Origin: Zanthoxylum bungeanum
Taxonomy: Eukaryota; Streptophyta; Magnoliopsida; Sapindales; Rutaceae
Assembly: GCA_019454045.1 (NCBI GenBank)
Contig: SKCR01034808.1
Span: 89,469-153,468, forward strand
Reading direction: 5' to 3'
DNA length: 64,000 nucleotides
Shown here one piece after another: positions 1-10,238 of this stretch (positions within the stretch are counted from its first letter, which is position 1; each line of letters begins with the position of its first letter). The notes beneath the pieces were generated by a model. It was given only the letters and a program-made list of their open reading frames with translations. It was not told the origin of the DNA and did no database searches. The position numbers and the translations under genes were made by a program.

Positions 1-280
1 TTCATGCCTTCGACTTGACTCGTAGTGAGTCAGTGGGGATTGTCCACTAGTCGACTGGACTCGTTGGGTCCAGGAAGTTTAAGTTATACGACATGCGTGA
101 TTCATGCCTTTGACTTGACTCGTAGTGAGTCAGTGGGGATTGTCTACTAGTCGACTGGACTCGTTGGGTCCAGGAAGTTTAAGTTATACGACATGCATGA
201 TTCATGCCTTTGACTTGACTCGTAGTGAGTCAGTGGGGATTGTTCCCTAGTCGACTGGACTCGTTGGGTCCAGGAAGTTT
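1..280. repeat. 100-bp tandem repeat, about 2.8 copies
   Basis: The unit starting TTCATGCCTTYGACTTGACT recurs at 1, 101 and 201, an exact 100-bp period with few substitutions. The third copy stops after CAGGAAGTTT at 280. The array may continue left of the window. Read on the minus strand, the unit contains CAGTCGACT followed by an ACAATCCCCA-like and a GAGTCAA-like block. The same blocks in the same order build the 131-138 bp array of TE-B. It therefore looks like the 3' untranslated repeat zone of TE-A. Confidence 0.9.
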
Positions 281-565
281 ACCGCCCGTTTGGTTTCAAA
301 GAGGGACCAAGTCGAGGCAGTGTGTCGTCTGGACCAGAGGAGGCTCAATGATATTTGCCCGGTTGGGGTTAAGTGGACAACTCGTTCATTTCTAGTTAGG
401 TCCCTAACTGTACAGTCCATTTTAGATGGGCCCCGCAGGTCCGACCGACTAAGCCTCTATTGTGGTTACCCTCTCGTGTTCCTCGATTTCTCCACCTGCC
501 ATTAATGCGGTGATATCTTCGATGATCTTTTTGGCGGGAAATCGAGGGGTCACTGTGCGTAAGAC

Positions 566-572
566 TATAAAA
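566..572 (+). promoter_or_regulatory. TATA box candidate for the opposite-strand ORF of TE-A
   Basis: TATAAAA lies about 280 bp upstream of the ATG at 855, followed by a pyrimidine-rich leader. It points along the plus strand, against the direction of TE-A gag-pol, so it would drive the extra ORF independently. This is assigned by motif and position only. Confidence 0.5.
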
Positions 573-1610
573 TGGCGTGAGCGTTCTCATTCACTTCATT
601 CAAGTCATTCCTCTCTCGGGTCGCAAGTTTGAAGGGTTCTCCTCGCGATTTAAGGTATTCTTCTCTCCCTTCCTCTAGTTCTTAGAATCTTCAAACTGTT
701 CTTAGGAATCTTCAAGCTGTTCTTCGCTGGATTTAAGATTTCAATCCGTATGAGTCATAGCAAAAATTTAGATTGTGTTTGTGTGTAGCCTAGATTTGAT
801 CCTCTGACATGATGGTTTTAGGTTGATTCGTTGTTTGTAGACTGAAACACAAAAATGTCGTCTGAAGCGTTCTCAAGTACAGAGGATTCATCCATGGAAA
901 TATATGAGGCTCGCCTTTACAAACGGTTCCACCTCTTGATGGATCTGGAGAAGGAACTTCAAGGGAGTGGGGGGAAGAGCTGACTGTCGCGTCGGTTGGA
1001 ATTCCCCCTGGAATACCCAAAGATGTGCCGCCCCTACGTATCGTTCCTTCTGAGTCAGGAGTTCCTAGTACAAGCGAACCAACGAACCTTCTGACCAAAA
1101 ATCCCCAGAGTCGAATCACTAAGCAATTCATGAGGGAAATCAAGATAAAGTACATGTTTCCTGAGTCGGTTCGAGTCAGACTGCCTTTATCACATGAGCG
1201 AATCGACTTCAAAATTCCCGGCTGGATCGGGTTCTATGAGCGTCCCTTCTCCGACGGGTTTAGGTTCCCAATCCCAAGACTCGTATGGGAAGTGCTTGAT
1301 CACTATAGAATAGCCCCTTCACAACTTATGCCGAACACATGGAGGGTCTGCATGTCGATTGAAGTCTTAGCCTATGAGTTAGGGATTAGATTTGGGGTAA
1401 GGGATTTGCTCTACACTTATTATATGAAGGAGCATGTGGTCGAGAAGGGCAGATACCACTTGTTCCTTCGACAGAATATGGAACACCTTGTATCCGGATT
1501 GACTTCTAATGATAGAGGGGGGTGGCAGAAAACATATTTTTTTGTTAGAGGAGAGGGAGTGTTTGGGTCGACTGGGGCTTGTAGAATTCCTGAATACTGG
1601 GAAATATCGA

Positions 1611-1686
1611 GTGAGTGTTGATAGCATTGTCTCCTCGAATACTGATTTAACACGTCTCTAATGTTCTCATGTTGTTCGTTTCGCAG
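1611..1686 (+). other. Predicted intron 1 of the extra ORF (76 bp)
   Basis: Donor GTGAGT at 1611 and acceptor TTTCGCAG ending at 1686. Without splicing, the frame hits a TGA at 1619-1621. With splicing, the phase-1 junction joins EIS to SNFNRSFD and opens the next 223 codons. The length is typical of a short plant intron. Confidence 0.7.
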
Positions 1687-2357
1687 GTTCCAACTTCAAC
1701 CGTAGCTTCGACGTGACACCAGGGGTCGTGGCGAACACAAACTATATTCTAAGTCTCACTCCGGCTAAGAGGAATTGGAAGGTGGTGTTGGCTGAAAGGA
1801 GGTTAAGACTGACACCATTGTGGAAGGAAGTCCATTTTGGTCCTGAAGGTACCCCTTTGCCCTTGACAACAAATATTCTGACAGTCTTACTCATTATCTG
1901 GGCGAATCGGGTCGTTCACGAAGGGTGTTTGTTTTTGTGGATTCTAACCCCGGAGGAAATTTTATGCGTAGTAAAAAGGATGAGCCAATTCAAACTCCCA
2001 TCGGTCGAAGAAATGCTGGAACGAATGAAGAAGAAGAAAACTAATGGGGTAGAGTCTGGTCTTGTCCCTGAGTCCCAGTCTATAAGAAAAGAATCGCAAG
2101 CCATCGTGGCTACTGAGAAGGGTACCAAAGCGTCGGCTGGGTCTGGGCAGTCTACAAAGAAGAGGAAGCAGTTGCCCGACATCGACAAAGACTTGGAGAA
2201 TGTCGTGATCAAAATTCCAAGGAGCACGACTATCATGTCGGATCCCTCCAGCCTATCACAGTTCGCCGATGGGCTGCTTTTAGAAGAAGACGAAAGCCGG
2301 ATGCTTACCTTGGGGCCTTTGGAGTCCGCTAAGAAGGCTGTTGCAAGGAACTACGAG

Positions 2358-2431
2358 GTATGGACTCTACTCTGCATTTGAATACTTTATGGTGGAACAA
2401 TCGGTTAACTTGGATTATTGAAATGTGTCAG
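2358..2431 (+). other. Predicted intron 2 of the extra ORF (74 bp)
   Basis: Donor GAG|GTATGG and acceptor TGTGTCAG ending at 2431. The junction is phase 0 and joins ARNYE directly to TLEYAIFQQR at the start of the coiled coil. An in-frame stop in the unspliced reading is removed. Confidence 0.65.
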
Positions 2432-3286
2432 ACTCTGGAGTATGCAATCTTTCAGCAGAGGTATGTCGAGGCAAGCCTGAGGAAAGCCAAAGATTTGGAG
2501 AAGTCGAACGCGGCCCTTAGGAAAGAGTTGGCTGAAGCCAAAACCGCTTCCGAGGAATCCAGGGGAAGGATGCTTGAAGCCGAAAACGAAGCTGCGGCCT
2601 CGAAAACCAAGTTGGAAGCGACAACCTCTGAGCTGGGGTGGCAAATGGAAGCATCGAGGTGTTGGAAAGTCAAAAGATTGAACTGCTAGATCGACTGGAG
2701 GGAGTGGCGATGGAAGCAATGATAAAAGACAGGAGCCAGCTCATGAAAGAATATTTTTCGGGGGAGCACAGCTCGTGGAACCCTAGGAAATGGATGGCCT
2801 TGGGGGAAAGGTTGGAAGCCGGTCTCTCTTTGTCAGTAGAGGAAACCGAGGTCGATGGGAGCCAGGAAGTAAGCTCCATTGAGGCGACCGAAAGGGCGAC
2901 TGCTGGGGAGGCCGGGACGGTTGATATCATGGAAGAGGCGACTGAGACCCCACCGGTGGAGCCTGTGACGGAGATTGGCCACCCTGCAAATCCAGTCGAC
3001 CCAACCGGCCTGTTGATAGGCCAGAAGATTGATTATCGCAGATCCTCCTCTGTAATGCTTTTTTTTTTTGGCTAGGAATGTTGTTGTATTCCAAACTTTG
3101 TACAAACTAATATTTTGATTCGTGAATGTAACTTTCTGTTCTCGCTTGGAGATTAATTTTTATGATTGCCGCTTGGAGTCGCACTTATTCAATGCTTCTA
3201 CTAAACTGAGTTAAGGAATGTAAACCATGTTATTAATTTCAAAATCGTTTAAGTAAAAATTAAAACAAAACGGGTATTAAACAACA

Positions 3287-3644
3287 TCAAACAATAGCGA
3301 GTTGAACGCTTAATTTCTTATTGGGCGATGGTGATGTATTGAGATCATCGATAAAACTTCTTGAGGTGGAGGGCATTCCAGCTGTTCTGGACTCGACTCT
3401 CATCCTCTTTTTCCAACCTGTAGGCTCCGTGGCCCACCACTTTTTTGATAATGTACGGGCCTTCCCAAGTGGGTCCCAGTTTTCCGTCATTTGCATCATT
3501 TGTATTCTAGAAGACTCGTCGAAGGACCCAATCGCCTTCCTTGAAGGTTCTATATCTTACGTTCTTGTTGAAGTATTTGCACATCTTCCGTCGGCAGGCT
3601 GCAAGTCTGACGGACGCATTCTCTCTCAACTCTTCAATGGTGTC
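3287..3644 (-). pseudogene. TE-A integrase, C-terminal part (left of the TE-B insertion)
   Basis: The minus strand reads DTIEELRENASVRLAACRR, then a YFNKNVRYRTFKEGDWVLRR segment, then in a shifted frame a WEGPY-type motif and NSWNALHLKKFYR. This is the usual C-terminal end of a plant Ty3/gypsy integrase (GDWVLR... GPY... WN..LKKFY). A one-base shift lies near 3490-3510. The upstream half of the same protein resumes at 10874. Integrase would join the element cDNA to host DNA. This copy is split and shifted, so it is not functional. Confidence 0.85.
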
Positions 3645-3829
3645 TGTACGTGCCAAATTTGGGCCAGAGGTAAAATTGTCTTTCCAAATCAAACCCAATA
3701 TCAGATAAGTCCATGGACAGAAATGTTAAATACCAGAAAGCCCAAGGTAAAGCCCAAGAAAACCCTTATTCCACTAGCAGATAAAGAATCCACACGTAAA
3801 GCCAAGACCTTACCTAACATTCCCCACAA
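3645..3829 (+). repeat. TE-B LTR, truncated copy (first 185 bp)
   Basis: It starts TGTACGTGCCAAATTTGGGC directly after the target duplication and matches the first part of the complete LTRs. At ACATTCCCCAC (3817-3827) it switches into sequence that normally lies before the 3' LTR (10044-10054), where the same 11 bases occur. Confidence 0.9.
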
Positions 3830-4011
3830 CTAAATGTCAAGCAAAATTGAAGACTTGGACTACTCTTAGTCCAAAAGATATTGAATTCACTCTGTCGTAT
3901 GAAAAATGAACTATGCATTCTTGACAGGTACTCTTACATCTTGTTTCATTCGACATGTACAGAAATACTCTCCAAGTCAAGGACTCTTGACTTAGAGAGT
4001 AGGGGACAAAC
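3830..4011 (+). repeat. Duplicate of the TE-B sequence preceding the 3' LTR
   Basis: Near-identical to 10057-10238, including the purine-rich AGAGAGTAGGGGA that precedes the LTR. It places a 3' internal end between two LTR copies, as expected for an internally deleted first unit of a tandem pair. Confidence 0.88.
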
Positions 4012-4641
4012 TGTACGTGCCAAATTTGGGCCAGAGGTAAAATTGTCTTTCCAAATCAAGCCCAATATCAGATAAGTCCATGGATAGAGATGCTGAATAT
4101 CGGGAAGCCCAAGGTAAAGCCCAAGAAAACCCTTATTCCACTAGCAGATAAAGAATCCACACGTAAAGCCAAGACCTTACCTAACATTCCCCACTTACCC
4201 TAAACATAATTATATTGCTCCACTTTGATCATTAAATAGTGATATCTTAGCACATTGTGGGACTTATGCCAGCTGCTAAAGTCACTCATCTTTATCTATA
4301 AATTACAACACAATTCGAGAAACAAGAGAGAGAGCAAGCCTGACTTCTCTCTTACAGCTTCTGCTCTCTGACACAAGCTCTCAGAGCTTCTCATTTCTTA
4401 AACACTTCATTCCGCCCTCACGGCCACCCAAAGAATGTCATGGTAATAGTAAACCTTGCTTTCACATTTAACATATTTACTGCTCATTTCATACTACTGA
4501 CTTGAGCGTCGGAGTGCCCCCGCACCCACCACACCGGTGGGGAGTCTCCTCCCGCTCACTCTACCTTTGTTTTGCAGGATCGCTGATGCCCCCAACCTAC
4601 AAATTCTGATTGTGGACCTCGGCCGAAATCCAGCATCCACA
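4012..4641 (+). repeat. TE-B LTR copy 2 (630 bp)
   Basis: Runs from TGTACGTG to ATCCACA. It contains a TATAAAT box and the motif CCCACC-ACACC-GGTGGG near the 3' end. It is followed by only three bases (ATC) before the next LTR begins. Confidence 0.92.
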
Positions 4642-4644
4642 ATC

Positions 4645-5274
4645 TGTACGTGCCAAATTTGGGCCAGAGGTAAAATTGTCTTTCCAAATCAAACCCAATA
4701 TCAGATAAGTCCATGGATAGAGATGCTGAATAACGGGAAGCCCAAGGTAAAGCCCAAGAAAACCTTATTCCACTAGCAGATAAAGAATCCACACGTAAAG
4801 CCAAGACCTTACCTAACATTCCCCACTTACCCTAAACATAATTATATTGCTCCACTTTGATCATTAAATAGTGATATCTTAGCACATTGTGGGACTTATG
4901 CCAGCTGCTAAAGTCACTCATCTTTATCTATAAATTACAACACAATTCGAGAAACAAGAGAGAGAGCAAGCCTGACTTCTCTCTTACAGCTTCTGCTCTC
5001 TGACACAAGCTCTCAGAGCTTCTCATTTCTTAAACACTTCATTCCGCCCTCACGGCCACCCAAAGAATGTCATGGTAATAGTAAACCTTGCTTTCACATT
5101 TAACATATTTACTGCTCATTTCATACTACTGACTTGAGCGTCGGAGTGCCCCCGGCACCCACCACACCGGTGGGGAGTCTCCTCCCGCTCACTCTACCTT
5201 TGTTTTGCAGGATCGCTGATGCCCCCAACCTACAAATTCTGATTGTGGACCTCGGCCGAAATCCAGCATCCACA
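4645..5274 (+). repeat. TE-B LTR copy 3 (630 bp), the functional 5' LTR
   Basis: Begins with TGTACGTG directly after the ATC spacer and ends ATCCACA, three bases before the primer site. It is the same length as copy 2 and the 3' LTR. It carries a candidate leader intron (5075-5210). Confidence 0.92.
5075..5210 (+). other. Candidate leader intron inside the TE-B LTR (136 bp)
   Basis: Donor CATG|GTAATA and acceptor TTTGTTTTGCAG. The TE-A LTR has GT and AG at the corresponding places, giving 135 bp (16091-16225, minus strand), with the same GATCGC after the acceptor. Splicing is inferred from this conservation. Confidence 0.45.
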
Positions 5275-5277
5275 ATT

Positions 5278-5295
5278 TGGCGCCCACCCTGGGGC
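5278..5295 (+). promoter_or_regulatory. TE-B primer-binding site
   Basis: TGGCGCCCACCCTGGGGC starts three bases after the LTR. TE-A has the same site with one difference (ACCGTGGGGC). It would pair with the 3' end of a tRNA to start minus-strand synthesis. I cannot name the tRNA with confidence. Confidence 0.8.
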
Positions 5296-6700
5296 CTTAG
5301 CGATTCATAGCAAGCAAAAACCACTCAGTCTACAATCCTTGCAAACAGACACCGGATCATGTGGTGGCATAATCAGCCACTATACAAAACAGTTACGATC
5401 AATGGAAGATGTAAATTGATCCATGTAAAACTCCAGTACTAATCTCCAATGGTATTTGGAACATAATTCATTCTCCGGCCACTCAAAGGTGTGAGGCTAC
5501 AAGTCATTTCAACTATCTTATCAACCCAATCTCTTAGGAGCATTCAAGAACATGGCAAGTGAAAATTCACCACCAAACAATCATCCACTTAATCACCAAA
5601 AAAGCCGTCATATTTCACCAGCCGACCCTTCACAACAAGTCACATATTCGATGTGAAACGAAATGTTGGAGTAATTCTCTCCAATCTACACTCAAAGAAA
5701 GCATTCTGCCACATGTAGTCCATAAACAAACTTAAACTGTAAGAAAGCCAGTCTACAATGAGAAAAGGTGAAAGTCGAGCAAAGCAACCAAACCCATGAG
5801 ACTACATAAAAAAAATGGTCATTGTCTACCATATAAACCAGACCTGAATCCGGGAACAAGACCTTCAAATCATCAAAGCCCCCATGCTTGCTTAATTGAA
5901 TCAGGGGGAGCCTTTTGGGAGTGAAGCTAAAGATATTCCAGCCATTGCAGCTCACAAGTCAACTTCTCTACTGCCAAGCTGAGGAAGCTTTTCCAATCCA
6001 TCAAAGGCCAGTGAATCTTTTTTTTTCTGCCAAAACCACCCGCCAGATCATCTTTGTAAAATTACATTCAAAGAATAGATGATTGTGAGGTTCACTCGAC
6101 AAAGCCACATGCAAATGAGAAGTGGTCCATTCGACAAAACACCATGCACATGCCAAGACATATGGGATCCAACTTGATTTTAAATGACCAGGTCCCATTC
6201 GACACTACAAGATATTCTGATTTTGGAAAACCATCAGATAAGTATAGTGGAAATAATACCTCTCTTTTCACGAACCATCCCATATGCATAAACATCATAT
6301 GCCTACAAAAGATGTAAGTTTATCACCCATCACCTTGAAAATCCCATGCTACACTCCATACAGAAAGAGACAAACCATGTATGGCCCAGCCAACATACAC
6401 ACCTCCATTAACACAACCATACAAGCACAATACATGTTGGCTTTCATGACTTGCATAACCCATTTTTGGACCTACCAATCGACCACTAAACATTCAACTC
6501 TCGCTTGTGTTTCATACTTGTAGTTTCTTTCATTTTTATTTTTGGATTTTTTAAGTCTACATATAAGCATATTCACGTGATTCATTGGGTGCTTTGGCTT
6601 GGCTTTTTTGACTCTACATACGAGCACCTTCACTTGTAGCATGGAATGATTATATGAAAGGTGTATGTGGAGCATGAACACAAAGCCAAACAACAAAACT
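5296..6700 (+). other. TE-B internal 5' region: leader, possible gag-start relic, LINE-like fragment
   Basis: The sequence after the primer site (TAGCGATTCATAG) matches the TE-A leader (TAGCGATTCACAG). A 34-codon ORF at 5552-5656 starts MAS, like TE-A gag (MASSGEP), and may be a relic of the gag start; this is weak. On the minus strand around 6000-6160 there is EPHNHLFFECNFTKMIW, which resembles the zinc-binding tail of plant non-LTR reverse transcriptases. Otherwise no coding sequence is recognised. Confidence 0.5.
6000..6198 (-). pseudogene. Fragment resembling the zf-RVT domain of a LINE reverse transcriptase
   Basis: The minus-strand reading contains HNHLFFECNFTKMIWRVV, which fits the pattern (H-LFF-C-F----W) of the zinc-binding domain often found C-terminal to plant LINE-type reverse transcriptases. 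No upstream reverse transcriptase core is present and the frame soon closes. It is probably a captured fragment. The match is short, so chance resemblance is possible. Confidence 0.4.
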
Positions 6701-6899
6701 ATTCTCCATACGACAAGGTCGATGGCTATCCACTTCAGGCTACATGGAAAACTCCCATCTCTCCTAGACTACTTGGAATGATTGTCAACTCCTCCAGACT
6801 AAATCAAAGGTTAGTTATCTTCTTCATGCTACATTAATTACACCAACTCGAGACTACATAGGGAATCTATTAACATGCCTAGTCAAATGAAGAACTTTC

Positions 6900-8280
6900 T
6901 TAGACCTCTTTTAGGTCCAATCGACCAACCTTTATCAAGTTAGGTAGTATGGAAATTCTGTGTGACTTTCATCAATTTATTCCATTGTAGCATTCTAGAA
7001 CTTCTTCAGGTCTAGTGTAGTAAGTGATGACCTTGATATACAGTCATCAAGTCCATACTACATGTTCATTCAACCGTAGTCTCATGGAGAGGTAGAATGA
7101 AGATTCTCATGTACCTTCATCAGGTATAATGGGTGAGTAAACTTTACTTTGACCTTCATCAGGTCGGGAGGAGTAAACTCCCATATACCCCCATTAGGTA
7201 TAGTGGAGTGTGTAGACTTTCATGGACCTTCATCAGGTTCATTCGACCATTGCTCCTTGGACTTCCACCAAGTCCAGTCGACAGTAGTCTCATAGAAGAG
7301 TGAGGAGTGATGACTTTCATCAATTTATTCCACTGTAGTATCATAGACATTCTTCAGGTCTAGTATAGTAAGTGATGACCTTGATAAACAGTCATCAAGT
7401 CCATACTACATGTTCATTCAACCGTAGTCTCATGGAGAGGTAGAATGAAGATTCTCATGGACCTTCATCAGGTTCATTCGACCATGACCCCCTTGGACTT
7501 CCATCAAGTCCATTCGACAGGACCAGTCGACAGTAGTCTCATAGGAGAATGAGTAATGATGACTTTCATCAAGTTCATTCCATTGTAGCATCCTAGACAT
7601 TCTTCAGGTCTAGTATAGTTAGTGATGACTTCTTTGGACTTTCATCAAGTCCATTCGACAAACTCCATTTGACAGTAGTATCGTAGAAGTGTGAAGAGTG
7701 ATGACCTTGACAGATATTCTTCAAGTTCATTCGACCGTGTCTCATGGACCTTTGTCATTTCCATTCGACAGTAACATCATTGATTGGTAGAATGAAGATT
7801 CATTTAGTTATTCCATCAAGTTCATTCGACCATAGCTTCATGGACCTTCATCAGGTCTAGTAGAATGGTGATTCTCATAGACATTCATTATTTTCATTCG
7901 ACCGCGTCTCAGGGACCTTTGTCATTTTCATTCGACAGTAGTATCAGAGATTGGTAGAATGAAGATTCATTTATACTTTCCATCAGGTTCATTCGACCAT
8001 AGTCTCCTGACCTTCATCAGGTCAGGAAGAATGAAGATTCACATGGACCTTCATCATGTTCATTCGACCATAGCTCTTTGGAAAGTCCATTCATAAAGTT
8101 CATTCGACCGTAGTCTCGTAGAATGGGGGCGACATTGATGGCTTTCATCAAGTTTATCTATTGTGGTCTCATGAACCTTCATCAGGTCTAGGAGAGTGAG
8201 TGATGAATTCTTTGAACTTTCATAAATTTCATTCGACCGTAGTCTTATAAATCATCATCAATTGAATGAGTAATAACCTT
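6900..8280. repeat. TE-B imperfect repeats built on TCATCAGGT / CATTCGACC words
   Basis: Short words such as TTCATCAGGTTCATTCGACC recur many times with variable spacing. One longer segment (about 7023-7110) is repeated nearly unchanged at about 7371-7460, about 350 bp apart. The zone looks like a diverged, partly scrambled version of the ordered arrays that follow. No coding potential is seen. Confidence 0.75.
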
Positions 8281-8289
8281 GATAGACTT

Positions 8290-8960
8290 TCATCAAGTCA
8301 ATTTGTCCCAATCGACATCTACATGTGTGTAGCTTGGGACTTCTTGTGGATCCTATGTGTATGGCTTGATGCTTTATGTTTGTCCCATTCGACATCCACA
8401 TGTGTGTAGCTTGGGACTTGTTGTGGATCCTTTGTGTGTATGGCTTGATGCTTGATGTTTGACCCAATAGATATTACAATATGTAGCTTGAGACTTGTTG
8501 TGGATCCTATGTGTATGGCTTGATGCTTTATGTTTGTCCCATTCGACATCCACATGTGTGTAGCTTGGGACTTGTTGTGGATCCTTGTGTGTATGGCTTC
8601 GAGCTTGATATGTGTCTCATTCGACATCCACATGTGTGTAGTTTGGGACTTGTTGTCGATCTCACACTTGCATGTCTTGAGATATAATATGAATCCCAGT
8701 CGACATCATCTAGTATGTAGCTTGGGAATTATTATAGTTACTACACTTGCATGTCTTGATATATGATATGAATCCCAGTCGACATCATCTAGTATGTAGC
8801 TTGGGAATTATTATAGTTACTATACTTGCATGTCTTGATATATGATATGAATCCCAGTCGACATCATCTAGTATGTAGCTTGGGAATTGTAATAGATACT
8901 ACTACGCATGTATGACTTGAGACTTGATGTAATCTCATTCCACATCAACACGCCCAAAGC
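8290..8960. repeat. TE-B tandem array, 77-79 bp unit, about 8 copies
   Basis: The word CGACATC followed by GTAGCTTGGGA recurs at 8313, 8390, 8544, 8622, 8701, 8780 and 8859, with a degenerate copy between 8390 and 8544. Spacing is 77-79 bp throughout. Two sub-types are visible, with a change near 8660. ORFs across it on both strands are by-products of the repeat. Confidence 0.88.
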
Positions 8961-8999
8961 TTGAAACTTGTTAATGACCTCATTCCACACTATATCCAT

Positions 9000-10045
9000 A
9001 CATCCTAACCTTCATCAGGTTCAGTCGACTGGGAACATTCCCCATGGCTCATGTAGAGTCAAATGTAAGACATGAACCGTCTTATGGTTCAGTCGACTGG
9101 GGACATTCCCCATGGCTCAAGTAGAGTCAATATATGACCTTCATCTGGTCAGACGACATTGTAAACTCCACTGGTCCATGACTAGTAGTATGGAGATTAT
9201 CCTGAACCTTCGTCTGGTTCAGTCGACTGGGAACATTCCCCATGGCTCAAGTAGAGTCAATATATGACCTTCATCTGGTCCAGAAGACATTGTAAATTCC
9301 CCTGGTCCTTTGACCCGTAGTATGGGGATTATCCTGACCTCCATCTGGTTCAGTCGACCGGGGACATCCCCCGTTGGCTCATGTAGAGTCAAGTTGAAGA
9401 CCTGACCTTCATCTGGTCAGACGACATTGTAAACTCCACTGGTCCATGACTAGTAGTATGGAGATTATCCTGAACCTTCGTCTGGTTCAGTCGACTGGGA
9501 ACATTCCCCATGGCTCAAGTAGAGTCAATATATGACCTTCATCTGGTCCAGAAGACATTGTAAATTCCCCTGGTCCTTTGACCCGTAGTATGGGGATTAT
9601 CCTGACCTCCATCTGGTTCAGTCGACCGGGGACATCCCACGTTGGCTCATGTAGAGTCAAGTTGAAGACCTGACCTTCATCTGGTCAGACGATATTGTAA
9701 ATTCCCCTGGTCCTTTGACCCGTAGTATGGGGATTATCCTTACTTTCATCTGGTTCAGTCGACCGGGGACATCCCCCATTGGCTCATGTAGAGTCAAGTT
9801 GAAGACCTGACCTTCATCTGGTCAGACGATATTGTAAATTTCTCTGGTCATTTGACCCGTAGTATGGGGATTATCCTGACCTTCATCTGGTTCAGTCGAC
9901 CGGGGACATCCCCCATTAGCTCTTGTAGAGTCAAGTTGAAGACATGGCCTTCATCTGGTCAGAATACATTGTAGATTCCTCCGGTCCTTTGACCCATAGT
10001 ATGAGGATTTTCCTAAACTTTCATCTGATTCAGTCGACCGGGGAC
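9000..10045. repeat. TE-B tandem array, alternating 131/137-bp units
   Basis: GGTTCAGTCGAC anchors occur at 9018, 9086, 9216, 9347, 9484, 9615, 9752 and 9889, with a variant at 10027. The intervals are 68, 130, 131, 137, 131, 137, 137 and 138 bp. Part of it (9086-9615) behaves as a 268-bp dimer. The unit matches the minus-strand reading of the 100-bp repeat at 1-280. Confidence 0.88.
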
Positions 10046-10220
10046 ATTCCCCACAACTAAATGTCAAGCAAAATTGAAGACTTGGACTACTCTTAGTCCA
10101 AAAGATATTGAATTCACTCTGTCGTATGAAAAATGAACTATGCATTCTTGACAGGTACTCTTACATCTTGTTTCATTCGACATGTACAGAAATACTCTCC
10201 AAGTCAAGGACTCTTGACTT

Positions 10221-10238
10221 AGAGAGTAGGGGACAAAC
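10221..10238 (+). promoter_or_regulatory. TE-B polypurine tract region
   Basis: AGAGAGTAGGGGA lies five bases before the 3' LTR and would prime plus-strand synthesis. It is duplicated before LTR copy 2. Confidence 0.6.

Larger units (their letters stand above)
855..3075 (+). pseudogene. Extra ORF of TE-A on the opposite strand, spliced, related to the plant 'putative gypsy type transposon' family
   Basis: The first ATG is at 855. The frame shifts at a G-run (about 971-976), then continues through a globular region (about 1025-1610) containing PGWIGFYERPF and, near its end, a GGWQKTYFFV segment. These resemble the plant domain usually labelled putative gypsy-type transposon (also Transposase_28). 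Removing introns 1611-1686 and 2358-2431 keeps one frame through to a charged coiled-coil stretch (about 2450-2720). A second one-base shift near 2632-2640 precedes an acidic tail ending at the TGA at 3073-3075. The ORF lies between pol and the missing 3' LTR, antisense to pol; extra ORFs in this position are known for Tat-group elements. Its biochemical function is unknown. The two frameshifts make this copy a pseudogene. Confidence 0.72.

Noticed and set aside
3881..4075. A 64-codon plus-strand ORF repeated at 10108-10302
   Set aside because: Identical because the 3' internal piece and LTR start of TE-B are duplicated; it runs from internal sequence into the LTR and has no domain.
8258..8766. 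ORFs of 69-104 codons on both strands
   Set aside because: Produced by the 77-79 bp array of TE-B; both strands stay open because the repeat lacks stops, not because of a gene.
9000..10045. Regular repeats that could suggest a CRISPR array
   Set aside because: The whole 131-138 bp unit is repeated with no unique spacers, there are no cas genes, and the genome is a plant.
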